A stretch of 64,000 bases of DNA from Flavobacterium fontis. GTDB lineage: Bacteria; Bacteroidota; Bacteroidia; Flavobacteriales; Flavobacteriaceae. The notes beneath the pieces were generated by a model. It was not told where the DNA came from. It ran no database searches and saw nothing but the letters and a program-made list of their open reading frames with translations. Position 1 is the first letter of the stretch. Each line of letters opens with the position of its first letter. The DNA is taken from positions 434,001 to 498,000 of the forward strand of contig NZ_FQVQ01000001.1 of the NCBI RefSeq assembly GCF_900129405.1. Reading direction: 5' to 3'. Below, piece by piece: positions 42,775-51,113 of this stretch. The position numbers and the translations under genes were made by a program.

Positions 42775-43023
42775 ATGTACACCGTTTATATTTTATTCTC
42801 TCCAACATTAGATGTCTATTATAAAGGTTTTACTTCAAATATTGAATTAAGAATTGATTATCATTTAAATTCAAAAAGTCCTTACACTTCAAAAACTAAT
42901 GATTGGATTTTAGTTTATGAAAGAAAATTTGAGATTAAACGAGAAGCATTGATTGAAGAAAAAAGGTTGAAAAAATTAAATCGAAAATCAATTTTAGATT
43001 TAATAGATAAATACAAGGTTTAG
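42775..43023 (+). CDS. GIY-YIG nuclease family protein
   Basis: An 82-residue protein with the GIY-YIG fold: MYTVYILFSPTLDVYYKGFT corresponds to the GIY and YIG strands. The conserved Arg appears in IELRIDYHL, and the downstream region EALIEEKRLKKLNRKSI holds the metal-binding Glu. Small stand-alone proteins of this kind are frequent in Flavobacteria and may be nucleases of mobile cassettes. It sits downstream of tRNA-Asp between direct repeats. Confidence 0.88.
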   Translation: MYTVYILFSPTLDVYYKGFTSNIELRIDYHLNSKSPYTSKTNDWILVYERKFEIKREALIEEKRLKKLNRKSILDLIDKYKV

Positions 43024-43088
43024 TAGTCTCGTCTTTGGGACGAGATGAAAAGCTTTTCCGATTCATTTCGGAATAGCTTTTTTGCTTT
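43016..43088. repeat. Right direct repeat and terminator of the GIY-YIG gene
   Basis: This is the second copy of the repeat at 42654-42718: AGGTTTAGTAGT overlaps the gene's stop codon, then a GTCTCGTC/GACGAGA hairpin, then the 44-bp identical terminator-like hairpin at 43045-43088. Confidence 0.7.
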
Positions 43089-43130
43089 ATAGCACCTGCT
43101 AAGATGAGGAGTGCAAGCGTTTTTTCCTTT

Positions 43131-43900
43131 GCCACGAAGGCATTAAGACACTAAGGTTATGGTTTTTAAGTTTGCGGCCTGTGGCCTGGGTTTTTAACCG
43201 CAAAGGGGCTAAGGTTACGCAGAGCACGCAATGGATTAAGTTTCCAAAGAATTGCGGCCGTTGGCCGGCTAAATGCTCTTAATCTATTCGGTTTAGTGGG
43301 TATACTTAATTCCTTAATGTTTAAATTTAGGAGCACAAGGTTACACGATGTTTGCACCAAGTTTCACCGTTTCTTTCTTCTATTTAACTGCCAAGGATAC
43401 GCAGAGCACGCAGTGATTTAAGTTTGCAAAGAATCGCGGCCGTTGACCGGCTAAATGCTCTTAATCTATTCGGTTTGGTGGGTATACTTAATTCCTTAAT
43501 GTTTAAATTTTGGAGCACAAGGTTACACGATGTTTGCACCAAGTTTCACCATTTTTTCTTGTTTTTTTTCGCCACGAAGGCATGAAGGTTATTAAGTTTG
43601 CGGCCTGTGGCCTGGGTTTTTAACCGCAAAGGCGCTAAGGTTACGCAGAGCACGCAATGGATTAAGTTTCCAAAGAATTGCGGCCGTTGGCCAGCTTAAG
43701 GCTCTTAATCTATACGGTTTGGTGGGTATACTTAATTCCTTAATGTTTAAATTTTGGAGCACAAGGTTGCACGATGTTTGCACCAAGTTTCACTGTTTCT
43801 TTCTTCTTTCTTCTTTTCTCTTTCTTCTATTTAACTGCCAAGGATACGCAGAGCACGCAGTGATTTAAGTTTGCAAAGAATCGCGGCCTTTGCTCAGCTA
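43131..43900. repeat. Field of tandem noncoding repeats (about 440-bp period)
   Basis: Two tandem copies of a composite unit make up this gene-free stretch. Each has a prefix (GCCACGAAGGCAT... GCGGCCTGTGGCCTGGG) at 43131 and 43569, then a unit of about 180 bp beginning CCGCAAAGG.GCTAAGGTTACGCAGAGCACGCA, at 43197 and 43622. A sister unit beginning AACTGCCAAGGATACGCAGA starts at 43386 and 43832, the last truncated. All units share TAATCTAT.CGGTTTRGTGG and TTGCACCAAGTTTCAC segments. Open frames in it are by-products of the repeat. Such CGCAAAGG-type sequences look like degenerate intergenic repeats rather than a CRISPR, because the units are long and not separated by unique spacers. Confidence 0.8.
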
Positions 43901-43955
43901 CCTACTTGTGATTGCGTTTATTTTACTACTTTTGATTTCTTTGAAGCGGTGAACT

Positions 43956-44321
43956 ATGCGTAAATGGATTTGGTTTTTTGTACTGTGGATTGGCTCAGGG
44001 GTAGTGGCGCCTTCTTTGTTGGCACAAGAGGCTTCCGATCCGGATTTAGCCCTCAAAAACACCTTGTATGCCCAATACCGAAAAGAAGTTTTGGCCTATG
44101 ACAAGAAAACGTATGATGCGTTGTTTTTTTCGTTTTTTGAGAAACAAAACGACCCCAATATTACCTTGACCAAAGAAGAATATTATACGTACACTATAAA
44201 AATCGCAATCTATTCGGAGAAGTTGGGAATGCTCTACAAAGCGCAAAAAGAGGCAGCGGAACAAACCAAAAAAGAATGGTTTGACAAACGGTATGAAGCG
44301 TATTTACAATCGAAAAATTAA
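43956..44321 (+). CDS. Hypothetical exported protein
   Basis: A 121-residue protein with a signal peptide (WIWFFVLWIGSGVVAPSLLAQ) followed by a helical, charged body rich in Lys, Glu and Tyr (YAQYRKEVLAYDKKTYDALF, KEEYYTYTIKIAIYSEKLG). No family is recognised. A lipoprotein gene begins 4 bp downstream, so the two probably form an operon. Confidence 0.68.
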   Translation: MRKWIWFFVLWIGSGVVAPSLLAQEASDPDLALKNTLYAQYRKEVLAYDKKTYDALFFSFFEKQNDPNITLTKEEYYTYTIKIAIYSEKLGMLYKAQKEAAEQTKKEWFDKRYEAYLQSKN

Positions 44322-44325
44322 GGAA

Positions 44326-44802
44326 GTGAAAAAAGTGCTTTTCCTTTTGGCGTTGGCCCTAACCTCATGCAGTTATTTTGAAAAACAAGTTCCCAACGAA
44401 CAGGAATTGTTGGAAAAAGAACTTCAAGCCATCAATTGGGATCAAGTCGATGAGTATCCTTCTATAGCTGAATGTGAAAAATTGACCGATGCCAACCAAC
44501 GAAAACAATGCTTTTTTGAATTCCTTTCGGCCACCATTCAAGAAAAATTAACTTCCGATTCGTTGGCTGTACTTCCTCCAGCGGTCGACACTATTGAAGT
44601 GAAAGTAACGGTTAATCCCGATGCAACATTGGTGTTGGAACCCCAATTTCCGCAAGATTCAACCGCTTACGACAAGAAAAAGATAGATAGTATTTTGCGT
44701 ACCCGCTTGACCGATTTGCCCAAAATTAATCCGGCCCTCAAACGCGGTATTCCTGTAAAGTCACAGTTTATTTTGCCGGTCATCCTTCGCAGTGAAAATT
44801 AA
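44326..44802 (+). CDS. Hypothetical lipoprotein
   Basis: A 158-residue lipoprotein if started at the GTG at 44326 (VKKVLFLLALALTSCSYFEK, lipobox cysteine after LTS). The mature part ends LKRGIPVKSQFILPVILRSEN, the shape of a TonB-C-like or energy-transducer-associated tail, but I cannot assign it. The 4-bp gap to the upstream exported protein suggests a pair. Its stop overlaps the convergent glycosyltransferase stop. Confidence 0.65.
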   Translation: MKKVLFLLALALTSCSYFEKQVPNEQELLEKELQAINWDQVDEYPSIAECEKLTDANQRKQCFFEFLSATIQEKLTSDSLAVLPPAVDTIEVKVTVNPDATLVLEPQFPQDSTAYDKKKIDSILRTRLTDLPKINPALKRGIPVKSQFILPVILRSEN

Positions 44803-45929
44803 CGCCGATACGCACGTCCTTTCCACCGAAATCCCCCGAACAATGCCCCAATTCCAGTTACACTACTAAACAACGGATACACCACACTACTCGCGACGGG
44901 TAAGAAGAATTGACCGTTTCGCAGCAAAACATTCGTACGGTACATGACCAAAAAGTCCACCGCATATTTTACCGCCCACATGCTCCAAACCATGGGCCAT
45001 TGCAGTTGGTGGTTGAAGGCAAGAATGACGGCAGTTACCCAACATAGATTCATGCACAAAACGACAACGGCAAGTCCTTTTGCATAGGTATTGGAATAAC
45101 CTGTTGACTTCGCCGCCCAGCGAATACGTTGTTGAAGTACTTCAAACAAATCGTCTATAGCGCGGGTTGCAACGGTTGCTGCGGCACTTTTCAAATAGCC
45201 CACTTTTTGCGGTTGTTGCTGCAAGGCTTTTTGTAACAATAACACATCATCACCCCCCGCGTATTGCTGGAGTCCGTCGAAGCCCCCTAGGTCAAGAAAA
45301 AAGGATTTCGTGTAAGCAAAGTTGGCGCCATTGCACATAAATCCTTGGCCGTTCCCAAAACTACCCATCGTGGTGCCTTGTAACGCAAGGTTTTCCAATT
45401 GTTGAAAATCGTGAAACCAGTTGATTTTAGTTTTTAAAATGACGGGTCCCGCGACCATCGCACAGTTCGTTTCCTGAATGTAATCGTGGTAGGTTTGCAG
45501 CCAATTTTCGGGTAAAATACAATCACCATCGGTGGTAATCACCCACGGATGTTTCAGGATAGGTAAGGCACGGGAAATGGCGTCTTTTTTAGGCGACCCC
45601 GTTCGTCGTACGTTTTCCAAAAAAGTAGTGTCAAACTGACTGTGGATCAACCGCCAATTCAGGTAAATCCGTTCACTTTGGTCTTCCGAGAAATCGTCGA
45701 TGATGATGACTTCAAAAAGTTCAGGCGGATACTTGAGATTCGCAATGGAATGCAATAGTGCCGGTAGATTTTTCGCCTCATTTCGTATGGGGATAACGAT
45801 TGAAAATCCGGTGGTTGGCGTTGTATGTTTGGGAGTGAATGTGCGGAGTTTTGCGATACCTGAAAAAATATGCAAAAGGAAACCCGCATACAGTATTGTT
45901 ATGAGTCCGAAGCCGAGGAAGATGTCCAT
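44799..45929 (-). CDS. Family 2 glycosyltransferase, membrane-anchored
   Basis: A 376-residue inner-membrane enzyme: one N-terminal helix, a GT-A domain (FSIVIPIRNEAKNLPALL at about 43-60, DDFSED, DxD-like TTDGDC near 133, QRIRW near 268), and then two or three C-terminal helices. It resembles processive or polyprenyl-linked sugar transferases that face the cytoplasm. The acceptor is unknown. It overlaps the upstream flippase-like gene by 31 bp, so both probably belong to one envelope-glycan operon. Confidence 0.87.
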   Translation of the reverse strand: MDIFLGFGLITILYAGFLLHIFSGIAKLRTFTPKHTTPTTGFSIVIPIRNEAKNLPALLHSIANLKYPPELFEVIIIDDFSEDQSERIYLNWRLIHSQFDTTFLENVRRTGSPKKDAISRALPILKHPWVITTDGDCILPENWLQTYHDYIQETNCAMVAGPVILKTKINWFHDFQQLENLALQGTTMGSFGNGQGFMCNGANFAYTKSFFLDLGGFDGLQQYAGGDDVLLLQKALQQQPQKVGYLKSAAATVATRAIDDLFEVLQQRIRWAAKSTGYSNTYAKGLAVVVLCMNLCWVTAVILAFNHQLQWPMVWSMWAVKYAVDFLVMYRTNVLLRNGQFFLPVASSVVYPLFSSVTGIGALFGGFRWKGRAYRR

Positions 45930-46843
45930 TGTGGTTTAAAGATTAAAATATAATAACTTCCTAAAAGTACAGGAACCACCACATTCATAAGCCACATGAG
46001 CGTACTTATGAAAACAACAGTCCAATCGTTAACGCCCAATTTTCCGAAGAAGAACAAGGCTACGCTCCCTTTTACGGCAAAATCCAAAAACTGAAAACTT
46101 GGTAAAGAGGAAGCCATGAAATAGACTGCTGCAATGGCGCCCATTAAAGTAGCGTAAGGTAAATGTACCTCAAATGCCTGAAATAAAAAATAGTATTGGT
46201 GCGAAAAGATGAGGTAACGGCCTAAGGCTAAGAGGTTGTTTTTTTGGTGAACCGACTTTGGCAGTGCTTGAATTTTGGTGAAAAGTAAATGAAATGAATA
46301 CCCTTTGAGGGTGATTTTTTGGGTAAAATAAAAAAGCAATCCCAACGTGGTAGCCAACACGATAACACCCAATGCCCATTCGGTGTATCCTAAGATGAAA
46401 AGTCCGATAGTGCCAAAAACAATCGTGAGCACCATTTGAATACCATTGCAAATCAGATTTAAAAAGACGACTTGACCTGCCTCTTTTTTGGGGAAATAGA
46501 AGGCTTTTCCCGCGTATTCGCCAATGCCGTTGGGGGTGAAAATGCCCGCTGTTAAAGCCGCCAATACTTGTTTGGTCGATTCCCTAAGCGAAAGTGGGCG
46601 AAGGGTTGAACCCATATTTTGCCATTTGAGGATTTCCAAAAAACGGTTGCCAAAGGTCAGGACAAATAATAGCAGCAACATCCCCGGATGCGCAATTTTT
46701 TGAATGGCTTCGCGAAAGGCGGTCCAGGAGAGTTGGGGGTCTGAATTCAATCGGTCGTAGATCACATAAAAGGCTGCTGATACAATCAGAATTTTGAGGA
46801 GAACTGTAAGGAATTGTGTAGCTTTGTCTGACCGTGCCTTCAT
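45899..46843 (-). CDS. Lysylphosphatidylglycerol synthase TM-region-like membrane protein (UPF0104)
   Basis: A 314-residue polytopic protein from the ATG at 46843 with about eight helices. It has the LPG-synthase-TM pattern (LRPLSLRESTKQVLAALTAG followed by FTPNGIGEYAGKAFYF). Proteins of this family act as lipid-linked flippase or transporter-like partners of glycosyltransferases. Here a GT2 gene overlaps its 3' end. Residues added by an upstream in-frame start at 46897 look non-conserved. Confidence 0.85.
   Translation of the reverse strand: MKARSDKATQFLTVLLKILIVSAAFYVIYDRLNSDPQLSWTAFREAIQKIAHPGMLLLLFVLTFGNRFLEILKWQNMGSTLRPLSLRESTKQVLAALTAGIFTPNGIGEYAGKAFYFPKKEAGQVVFLNLICNGIQMVLTIVFGTIGLFILGYTEWALGVIVLATTLGLLFYFTQKITLKGYSFHLLFTKIQALPKSVHQKNNLLALGRYLIFSHQYYFLFQAFEVHLPYATLMGAIAAVYFMASSLPSFQFLDFAVKGSVALFFFGKLGVNDWTVVFISTLMWLMNVVVPVLLGSYYILIFKPQWTSSSASDS
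46793..46826 (+). promoter_or_regulatory. Promoter of ruvC
   Basis: TTTG at 46793-46796 and TAGCTTTG at 46819-46826 (22 bp apart) fit the Bacteroidota consensus. Transcription would start near 46833, inside the 5' end of the divergent membrane-protein gene. Confidence 0.45.
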
Positions 46844-46890
46844 GGTACAAAGAAAACGCTTTTTTGGCGAAACCAACGAATGAATTGACC

Positions 46891-47442
46891 TTGGCAAACG
46901 AACGAATTATACTAGGCATAGACCCAGGAACCACGATTATGGGGTTTGGACTCATTCGTGTGGTCCATAAAAAAATGGAATTTATACAACTCAATGAATT
47001 GATGTTGAGTAAATACGATGATCATTATGTGAAGTTGAAAAAAATTTTCGAGCGCACCCTTGAGTTAATCGATACCTACCATCCCGATGAAATTGCGATT
47101 GAAGCCCCTTTTTTTGGTAAAAACGTCCAATCGATGCTGAAATTAGGTCGAGCCCAAGGAGTTGCTATGGCCGCAGGGTTGTCTCGTCAAATTCCGATTA
47201 CCGAATACGAACCCAAGAAAATCAAAATGGCAATCACCGGTAACGGAAATGCCAGCAAAGAGCAAGTTGCTAAAATGTTGCAACAATTATTGGGATTAAA
47301 AGAATTACCCAAAAATCTCGATTCCACCGATGGTTTAGCCGCCGCCGTGTGTCATTTTTTCAACACCGGCAAAGTGGTAGCGGGGAAAAGTTATTCGGGT
47401 TGGGATGCCTTTGTGAAACAGAATCAAGATCGTGTAAAGTAA
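46891..47442 (+). CDS. ruvC: Crossover junction endodeoxyribonuclease RuvC
   Basis: A 183-residue Holliday-junction resolvase from the TTG at 46891 (LANERIILGIDPGTTIMGFG). Catalytic acidic residues are seen in GIDPGTT, IEAPFFGKN and DSTDGLAAAVCH. It cleaves four-way junctions with RuvAB. A GTG at 46834 would add 19 unmatched residues and overlap the divergent gene; TTG 46891 gives the expected RuvC start and length, though TTG 46885 cannot be excluded. The promoter at 46793-46826 leaves a leader of about 57 nt. Confidence 0.93.
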   Translation: MANERIILGIDPGTTIMGFGLIRVVHKKMEFIQLNELMLSKYDDHYVKLKKIFERTLELIDTYHPDEIAIEAPFFGKNVQSMLKLGRAQGVAMAAGLSRQIPITEYEPKKIKMAITGNGNASKEQVAKMLQQLLGLKELPKNLDSTDGLAAAVCHFFNTGKVVAGKSYSGWDAFVKQNQDRVK

Positions 47443-47490
47443 AGTTTACGCCATAAATTTTTTAGTATTTTAGAAATTTAATTTGTTGAT

Positions 47491-47520
47491 TTTGAATGCT
47501 AAAAAAATAATGCATATTTG
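47491..47520 (+). promoter_or_regulatory. Promoter-like pair before the lipoprotein gene at 47559
   Basis: TTTG at 47491-47494 and CATATTTG at 47513-47520, 18 bp apart, differ from the consensus by one base in the -7 box. Confidence 0.4.
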
Positions 47521-47558
47521 TACTTTCATCTATGTAACTTTTTAATTCTTTATAAACC

Positions 47559-48428
47559 ATGAGAAAATTAAACATTTTTGCAACCTTTTTATTAACTTTT
47601 GTATTGTTTTCTTGTTCAAATTCAGAGAACTCCAACGGTTCAGGACAAAGTCAAAACGTAGTTACTTTTACTTCTAACTCAGTCGCCAAAACAGTAACTA
47701 ATTTTCAAGCTCAAAAATCTGAAAACACCCTTGTTATTACTGCTATAACCAGCGATGGATACGGGTTGGAGATAAATTTTAATAAGTTTGGCGATTTAAA
47801 TAAAGTTTCCGCTTACAGTTTGATGGGGACAGAGAGCCATACCACCTATATTAACTTCACATCAAATTATTTTACGTTCAACCTGACATCCATAGACGAG
47901 TCAAATAAAATTGTTAAAGGAAATTTTTCGGGTCGCCTTTATGAAGATGAAAACGATTTAACTTCGCCCTTTGTAACGGTAAGTGGAAATTTTGATGTGG
48001 TATACACAGAAGTGACGCCTGCGGTGCCTAACTTGGAATGTTATGCAAAAATAGCAGGGCAAGACTGGTATAGTACTAAAGGGTATCAAAACAATGGATT
48101 TAGCGCAAATGATTTTATAATGCAAAATCTATCCGATGATGATGTTTTAATTAGTATGGGTTTTAATTCTACAAATAATGGCCCCGGAGTCTATAATTTT
48201 ACCCCTTCAAGTACCACAAATTTTGTGCGTTTCTCGAAGTTTAACACTACAACTTTAGAATACGACTTATACAATTGCACAGGATCAATGACAGTCGTAT
48301 CAAAAACGCCTGCGCTTGTAGGTTATATCATTGATGTAAATTATAGTTTAACAGCAGTGAATCCGGCAAATCCAAGTCAGTCGATACAAATTACAAACGG
48401 ACATTATAAAGCGTACTATAGTTGGTAA
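47559..48428 (+). CDS. Hypothetical lipoprotein
   Basis: A 289-residue lipoprotein: MRKLNIFATFLLTFVLFSCS, with the acylated Cys at 19 or 20. The mature part is serine/asparagine-rich and beta-structured, with two similar halves (each with an aromatic GxxxxNF-type strand), suggesting an internal duplication. No family is recognised. It is monocistronic, with a strong terminator. Confidence 0.75.
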   Translation: MRKLNIFATFLLTFVLFSCSNSENSNGSGQSQNVVTFTSNSVAKTVTNFQAQKSENTLVITAITSDGYGLEINFNKFGDLNKVSAYSLMGTESHTTYINFTSNYFTFNLTSIDESNKIVKGNFSGRLYEDENDLTSPFVTVSGNFDVVYTEVTPAVPNLECYAKIAGQDWYSTKGYQNNGFSANDFIMQNLSDDDVLISMGFNSTNNGPGVYNFTPSSTTNFVRFSKFNTTTLEYDLYNCTGSMTVVSKTPALVGYIIDVNYSLTAVNPANPSQSIQITNGHYKAYYSW

Positions 48429-48447
48429 TGTATCAGGTGAAATATAG

Positions 48448-48474
48448 AAGTCGGTTCAAGTAACCGACTTTTTT
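48448..48474 (+). terminator. Terminator after the lipoprotein gene at 47559
   Basis: AAGTCGGTT at 48448-48456 pairs with AACCGACTT at 48462-48470 around a 5-nt loop and leads into a T-run. Confidence 0.85.
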
Positions 48475-48498
48475 AGTTTATTTTTGGTTCAAGAATAA

Positions 48499-48523
48499 AA
48501 ACCTGAAACCTGAAACCTGAAAC
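48499..48523. repeat. Short tandem repeat (AAACCTG) x3 before hemW
   Basis: Three perfect copies of the 7-mer AAACCTG followed by a partial fourth lie 8 bp before the hemW start codon, in the place of a leader. Repeat-number change could alter spacing of upstream signals. Confidence 0.6.
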
Positions 48524-48530
48524 TTTCACC

Positions 48531-49664
48531 ATGAGTGGCATCTACCTCCATATTCCTTTTTGCAAACAAGCCTGTCATTATTGTGATTTCCATTTTTCGA
48601 CATCTTTGAAAAAAAAAGAAGCGCTGGTGGCCATGATGGCGCGTGAAATGGTGTTGCGGAACCATTGGATGGGAGATCAAACCGTCATTGAAACCATCTA
48701 TTTTGGAGGGGGAACGCCAAGTCTATTGACGATTCCTGAACTTCTTTTTCTTATCGAGACCATTTACCAGCATTTCGAGGTGGTTGACCAACCCGAAATC
48801 ACCCTAGAAGCCAATCCCGATGATTTGACCCCGGACTATTTACATGCTTTGGCACAAACTCCGGTGAATCGTTTGTCCATTGGAGTACAGTCGTTTTTTG
48901 AAGAGGATTTGCAGTTGATGAATCGCGCGCACAATGCCCAAGAGGCCTTGGCTTGTTTACAATTGGCGACCACACTATTTGATAACATTACCTTGGACTT
49001 GATTTACGGGATTCCGGGACTTACGCATGAAAAATGGTTGGCCAATATCCAAACGGCTTTGGACTTGGGAGTACCGCACATTTCGAGTTATGCGTTGACG
49101 GTCGAACCCAAAACGGCCTTGCATTCGTTTGTGCAAAAAGGGATTATTCCCAATCCGGATGATGGTCAAGCCCAAGAACAATTTTTGTTGTTGATGGACC
49201 AACTCGAAGCTGCGGGTTTTGTGCATTATGAGTTGTCCAATTTTGGAAAAGAAGGTTTTTTTTCCAAAAATAATTCGGCCTATTGGTTGGGCAAACCGTA
49301 TATAGGCATTGGGCCTGCCGCACATAGTTTTAACGGTACCCAACGCGGATGGAATATTTCCAATAACACCAAATACATCCAAGCCCTCGAAGCCCATGAA
49401 CTGCCTATCGAATTGGAAACTTTATCCCTAACCGATCGTTATAACGAATATGTGATGACAGGATTGCGCACCATTTGGGGCGTTGATTTACATCGGTTGG
49501 AAACGGAATTCGGACCCCGATTCAAGACGTATTTTTTACAACAAGCCGAAGCGCACTTGGAAGATCATTTGCTCTTCATAGACGGTGATATCGTTCGCAC
49601 AACTCGTAAAGGAAAGTTTCTAAGTGATGGGATTGCGAGTGATTTGTTTTTATTGAATTTGTAA
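48531..49664 (+). CDS. hemW: Radical SAM family heme chaperone HemW
   Basis: A 377-residue radical SAM protein. The cluster motif CKQACHYC (CxxxCxxC) is at residues 11-18, directly after YLHIPF as in HemW. It is followed by YFGGGTPSLL, LEANPDD, NRLSIGVQSF, the HemW-type central region (LDLIYGIPGLTHEKW) and a C-terminal winged-helix-like HemN_C region. HemW inserts heme into respiratory enzymes and lacks the extra residues of true HemN oxygen-independent coproporphyrinogen oxidase; the extra cysteine after the cluster (CxxxCxxC-x-F versus CxxxCxxC-x-C) supports that. It stands upstream of the cyclase gene. Confidence 0.93.
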   Translation: MSGIYLHIPFCKQACHYCDFHFSTSLKKKEALVAMMAREMVLRNHWMGDQTVIETIYFGGGTPSLLTIPELLFLIETIYQHFEVVDQPEITLEANPDDLTPDYLHALAQTPVNRLSIGVQSFFEEDLQLMNRAHNAQEALACLQLATTLFDNITLDLIYGIPGLTHEKWLANIQTALDLGVPHISSYALTVEPKTALHSFVQKGIIPNPDDGQAQEQFLLLMDQLEAAGFVHYELSNFGKEGFFSKNNSAYWLGKPYIGIGPAAHSFNGTQRGWNISNNTKYIQALEAHELPIELETLSLTDRYNEYVMTGLRTIWGVDLHRLETEFGPRFKTYFLQQAEAHLEDHLLFIDGDIVRTTRKGKFLSDGIASDLFLLNL

Positions 49665-49703
49665 ATTTATACCTTAGCGTACTTTGCGGTTAATTCTCAG
49701 CTT

Positions 49704-50459
49704 ATGATTCTACAATTTGACACCCATACCTTCGACACTTCGCAACCCATTGACATTTCGATTCCGTTGACTAATACCGATGCCAATCCGATTGCATGGT
49801 ATTTGGAACAACCTGTGATCGAACCCGTTCGTTTTGGCGATTGGGTTGGAAAAGTGGCAGCTGGGAGTTCAACCAACTTCAACAACATCCATTTCAACCC
49901 GCATGGACATGGAACGCATACGGAATGTTTGGGACACATTACCCGTGATTTTTACAGTATAAATCAATGTTTGCAGACCTTTTTTTTTCGTGCCGAATTG
50001 ATTTCGATAGCGCCAGAAAAGCATGCAGGTGACAGCATCATAACCCAAAATCAACTGGAAAAAGCCTTGGCAGGAAATACGCCTGAAGCTGTGGTGATTC
50101 GCACTTTACCCAATTTGGCATCAAAAAAGCACCAAAACTATTCCCATACCAATCCGCCGTATTTGGCAGCGGAAGCCGCACATTATTTGCGTGAAATTGG
50201 GGTAAAACACCTCTTGATTGATTTGCCCAGTGTCGATCGGGAAGAAGACGGAGGTGCCTTGGCGGCGCATAAAGCCTTTTGGAATGTCAATGATATTCAG
50301 CAGCTCAATGCCGATGCCCGTTTGGATTGTACGATTACGGAATTGATTTTTGTTCCCGATACGGTGCCCGACGGGAGCTATCTACTGAATTTACAAATCG
50401 CTTCCTTTGAAAATGATGCCTCGCCCAGTAAACCTGTTTTGTATGCTTTACAGCCTTAG
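49704..50459 (+). CDS. Cyclase family protein (kynurenine formamidase-like)
   Basis: A 251-residue protein. The metal-binding HGHGTHTE (HxGTHxD/E) is at about 68-75, and LLIDLPSVDREEDGG and AAHKAFW lie further on, all typical of the cyclase/KynB fold. Bacterial kynurenine formamidases hydrolyse N-formylkynurenine, while other members cyclise polyketides or act as amidohydrolases. The substrate here is not known. Confidence 0.86.
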   Translation: MILQFDTHTFDTSQPIDISIPLTNTDANPIAWYLEQPVIEPVRFGDWVGKVAAGSSTNFNNIHFNPHGHGTHTECLGHITRDFYSINQCLQTFFFRAELISIAPEKHAGDSIITQNQLEKALAGNTPEAVVIRTLPNLASKKHQNYSHTNPPYLAAEAAHYLREIGVKHLLIDLPSVDREEDGGALAAHKAFWNVNDIQQLNADARLDCTITELIFVPDTVPDGSYLLNLQIASFENDASPSKPVLYALQP

Positions 50460-50516
50460 CCATACTTTTAGCCTCAAAAGGGTAGGGATAGGTGTTTTGG
50501 TATAAAAATTAAAGTT

Positions 50517-50882
50517 ATGGATATACAGCAACTATACGACTATTGTCTCTCTAAAAAAGGAGTGACCGAACATTTTCCATTTGATGAGGATACATTGGTC
50601 TTTAAAGTGATGGGGAAAATGTTTTGTTTGGCTTCCTTGCAAGAATGGGAAAAAGGAAATCCAGCGGTTAATGTAAAATGCGATCCCGATTATGCGGAGG
50701 AGTTGCGGGCCGAATTTGAAAGTGTGCAACCGGGCTACCACTCCAATAAAAAGCACTGGAATACCGTATATGTCAATCGCGAAATCCCCGACAAGAAAAT
50801 CATTCATTTTATCCACCACTCCTATGAATTGGTTGTATCAAAATTGCCCAAAAAGGAACGCGAGGCGCTTCGAGAGTTGTGA
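50517..50882 (+). CDS. MmcQ/YjbR family DNA-binding protein
   Basis: A 121-residue protein of the CyaY-like MmcQ/YjbR superfamily (LSKKGVTEHFPFDEDTLVFKV at the N-terminus, VNVKCDPDYAEELR, then KKHWNTVYVN). The family is usually thought to bind DNA, but its role is unknown. The last codons (LPKKEREALREL, stop) recur in altered form at 61385-61429 (KIPKKEREALHAME, stop). This gene therefore marks the left border of the toxin array, and its original 3' end appears to be the right-hand copy. Confidence 0.87.
   Translation: MDIQQLYDYCLSKKGVTEHFPFDEDTLVFKVMGKMFCLASLQEWEKGNPAVNVKCDPDYAEELRAEFESVQPGYHSNKKHWNTVYVNREIPDKKIIHFIHHSYELVVSKLPKKEREALREL
50847..50871 (+). repeat. Left direct repeat bordering the toxin array
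   Basis: The 25-mer encoding PKKEREAL (CCCAAAAAGGAACGCGAGGC, then GCTTC) is repeated at 61391-61415 with a single difference. It lies within the MmcQ/YjbR gene, whereas the right copy lies past the last toxin module. Confidence 0.75.
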
Positions 50883-50930
50883 ATCGACGGTTTTGCCTAC
50901 CAATTTTTCTTAAATTTACTTTTTGGAGAA
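50881..50930 (+). repeat. Truncated Rhs core copy (R0)
   Basis: Directly after the MmcQ/YjbR stop codon, ATCGACGGTTTTGCCTACC and onward matches the first 50 bp of the array's core repeat (translated DGFAYQFFLNLLFGE), then changes abruptly into a transposase fragment. Confidence 0.7.
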
Positions 50931-51014
50931 CCAGTAGATGAAGGAATTGTATTTAGAGCTGAAGATTATAAATACAGTAGTGCTTCAGATTATTCTGGAG
51001 AAAAAGGTTTGTGA
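50928..51014 (+). pseudogene. REP-associated tyrosine (IS200-like) transposase, C-terminal remnant
   Basis: Twenty-eight codons read EPVDEGIVFRAEDYKYSSAS and DYSGEKGL before a stop, like the C-terminus of Y1-type transposases (PVxxGxVxxxEDYxYSSAxxY). Everything upstream of this in the transposase is missing, and the fragment is fused in frame to the Rhs core remnant at 50881-50930. It marks an old insertion or recombination at the left end of the array. Confidence 0.6.
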
Positions 51015-51113
51015 AATGAAGTTTGTGTTTTCAGTATTTTAAATTGTAAAACCACGCGGAAGGATTGACTTCGTCGAATTTCATTTCGCGCTATAGCAGG
51101 GCCTACTACACTT

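Noticed and set aside
43166-43786. Two similar minus-strand open frames (43166-43360 and 43592-43786)
   Set aside because: They are copies of the noncoding repeat read as protein; no start signal, no family, and both scale with the repeat.
43131-43900. CRISPR-like array
   Set aside because: Units are about 180-440 bp, long and contiguous, with no short unique spacers and no cas genes in the window.
44281-44325. TTG start of the lipoprotein gene at 44326
   Set aside because: It would place 15 residues ahead of a normal lipoprotein signal peptide and overlap the upstream gene; GTG 44326 is a better start.
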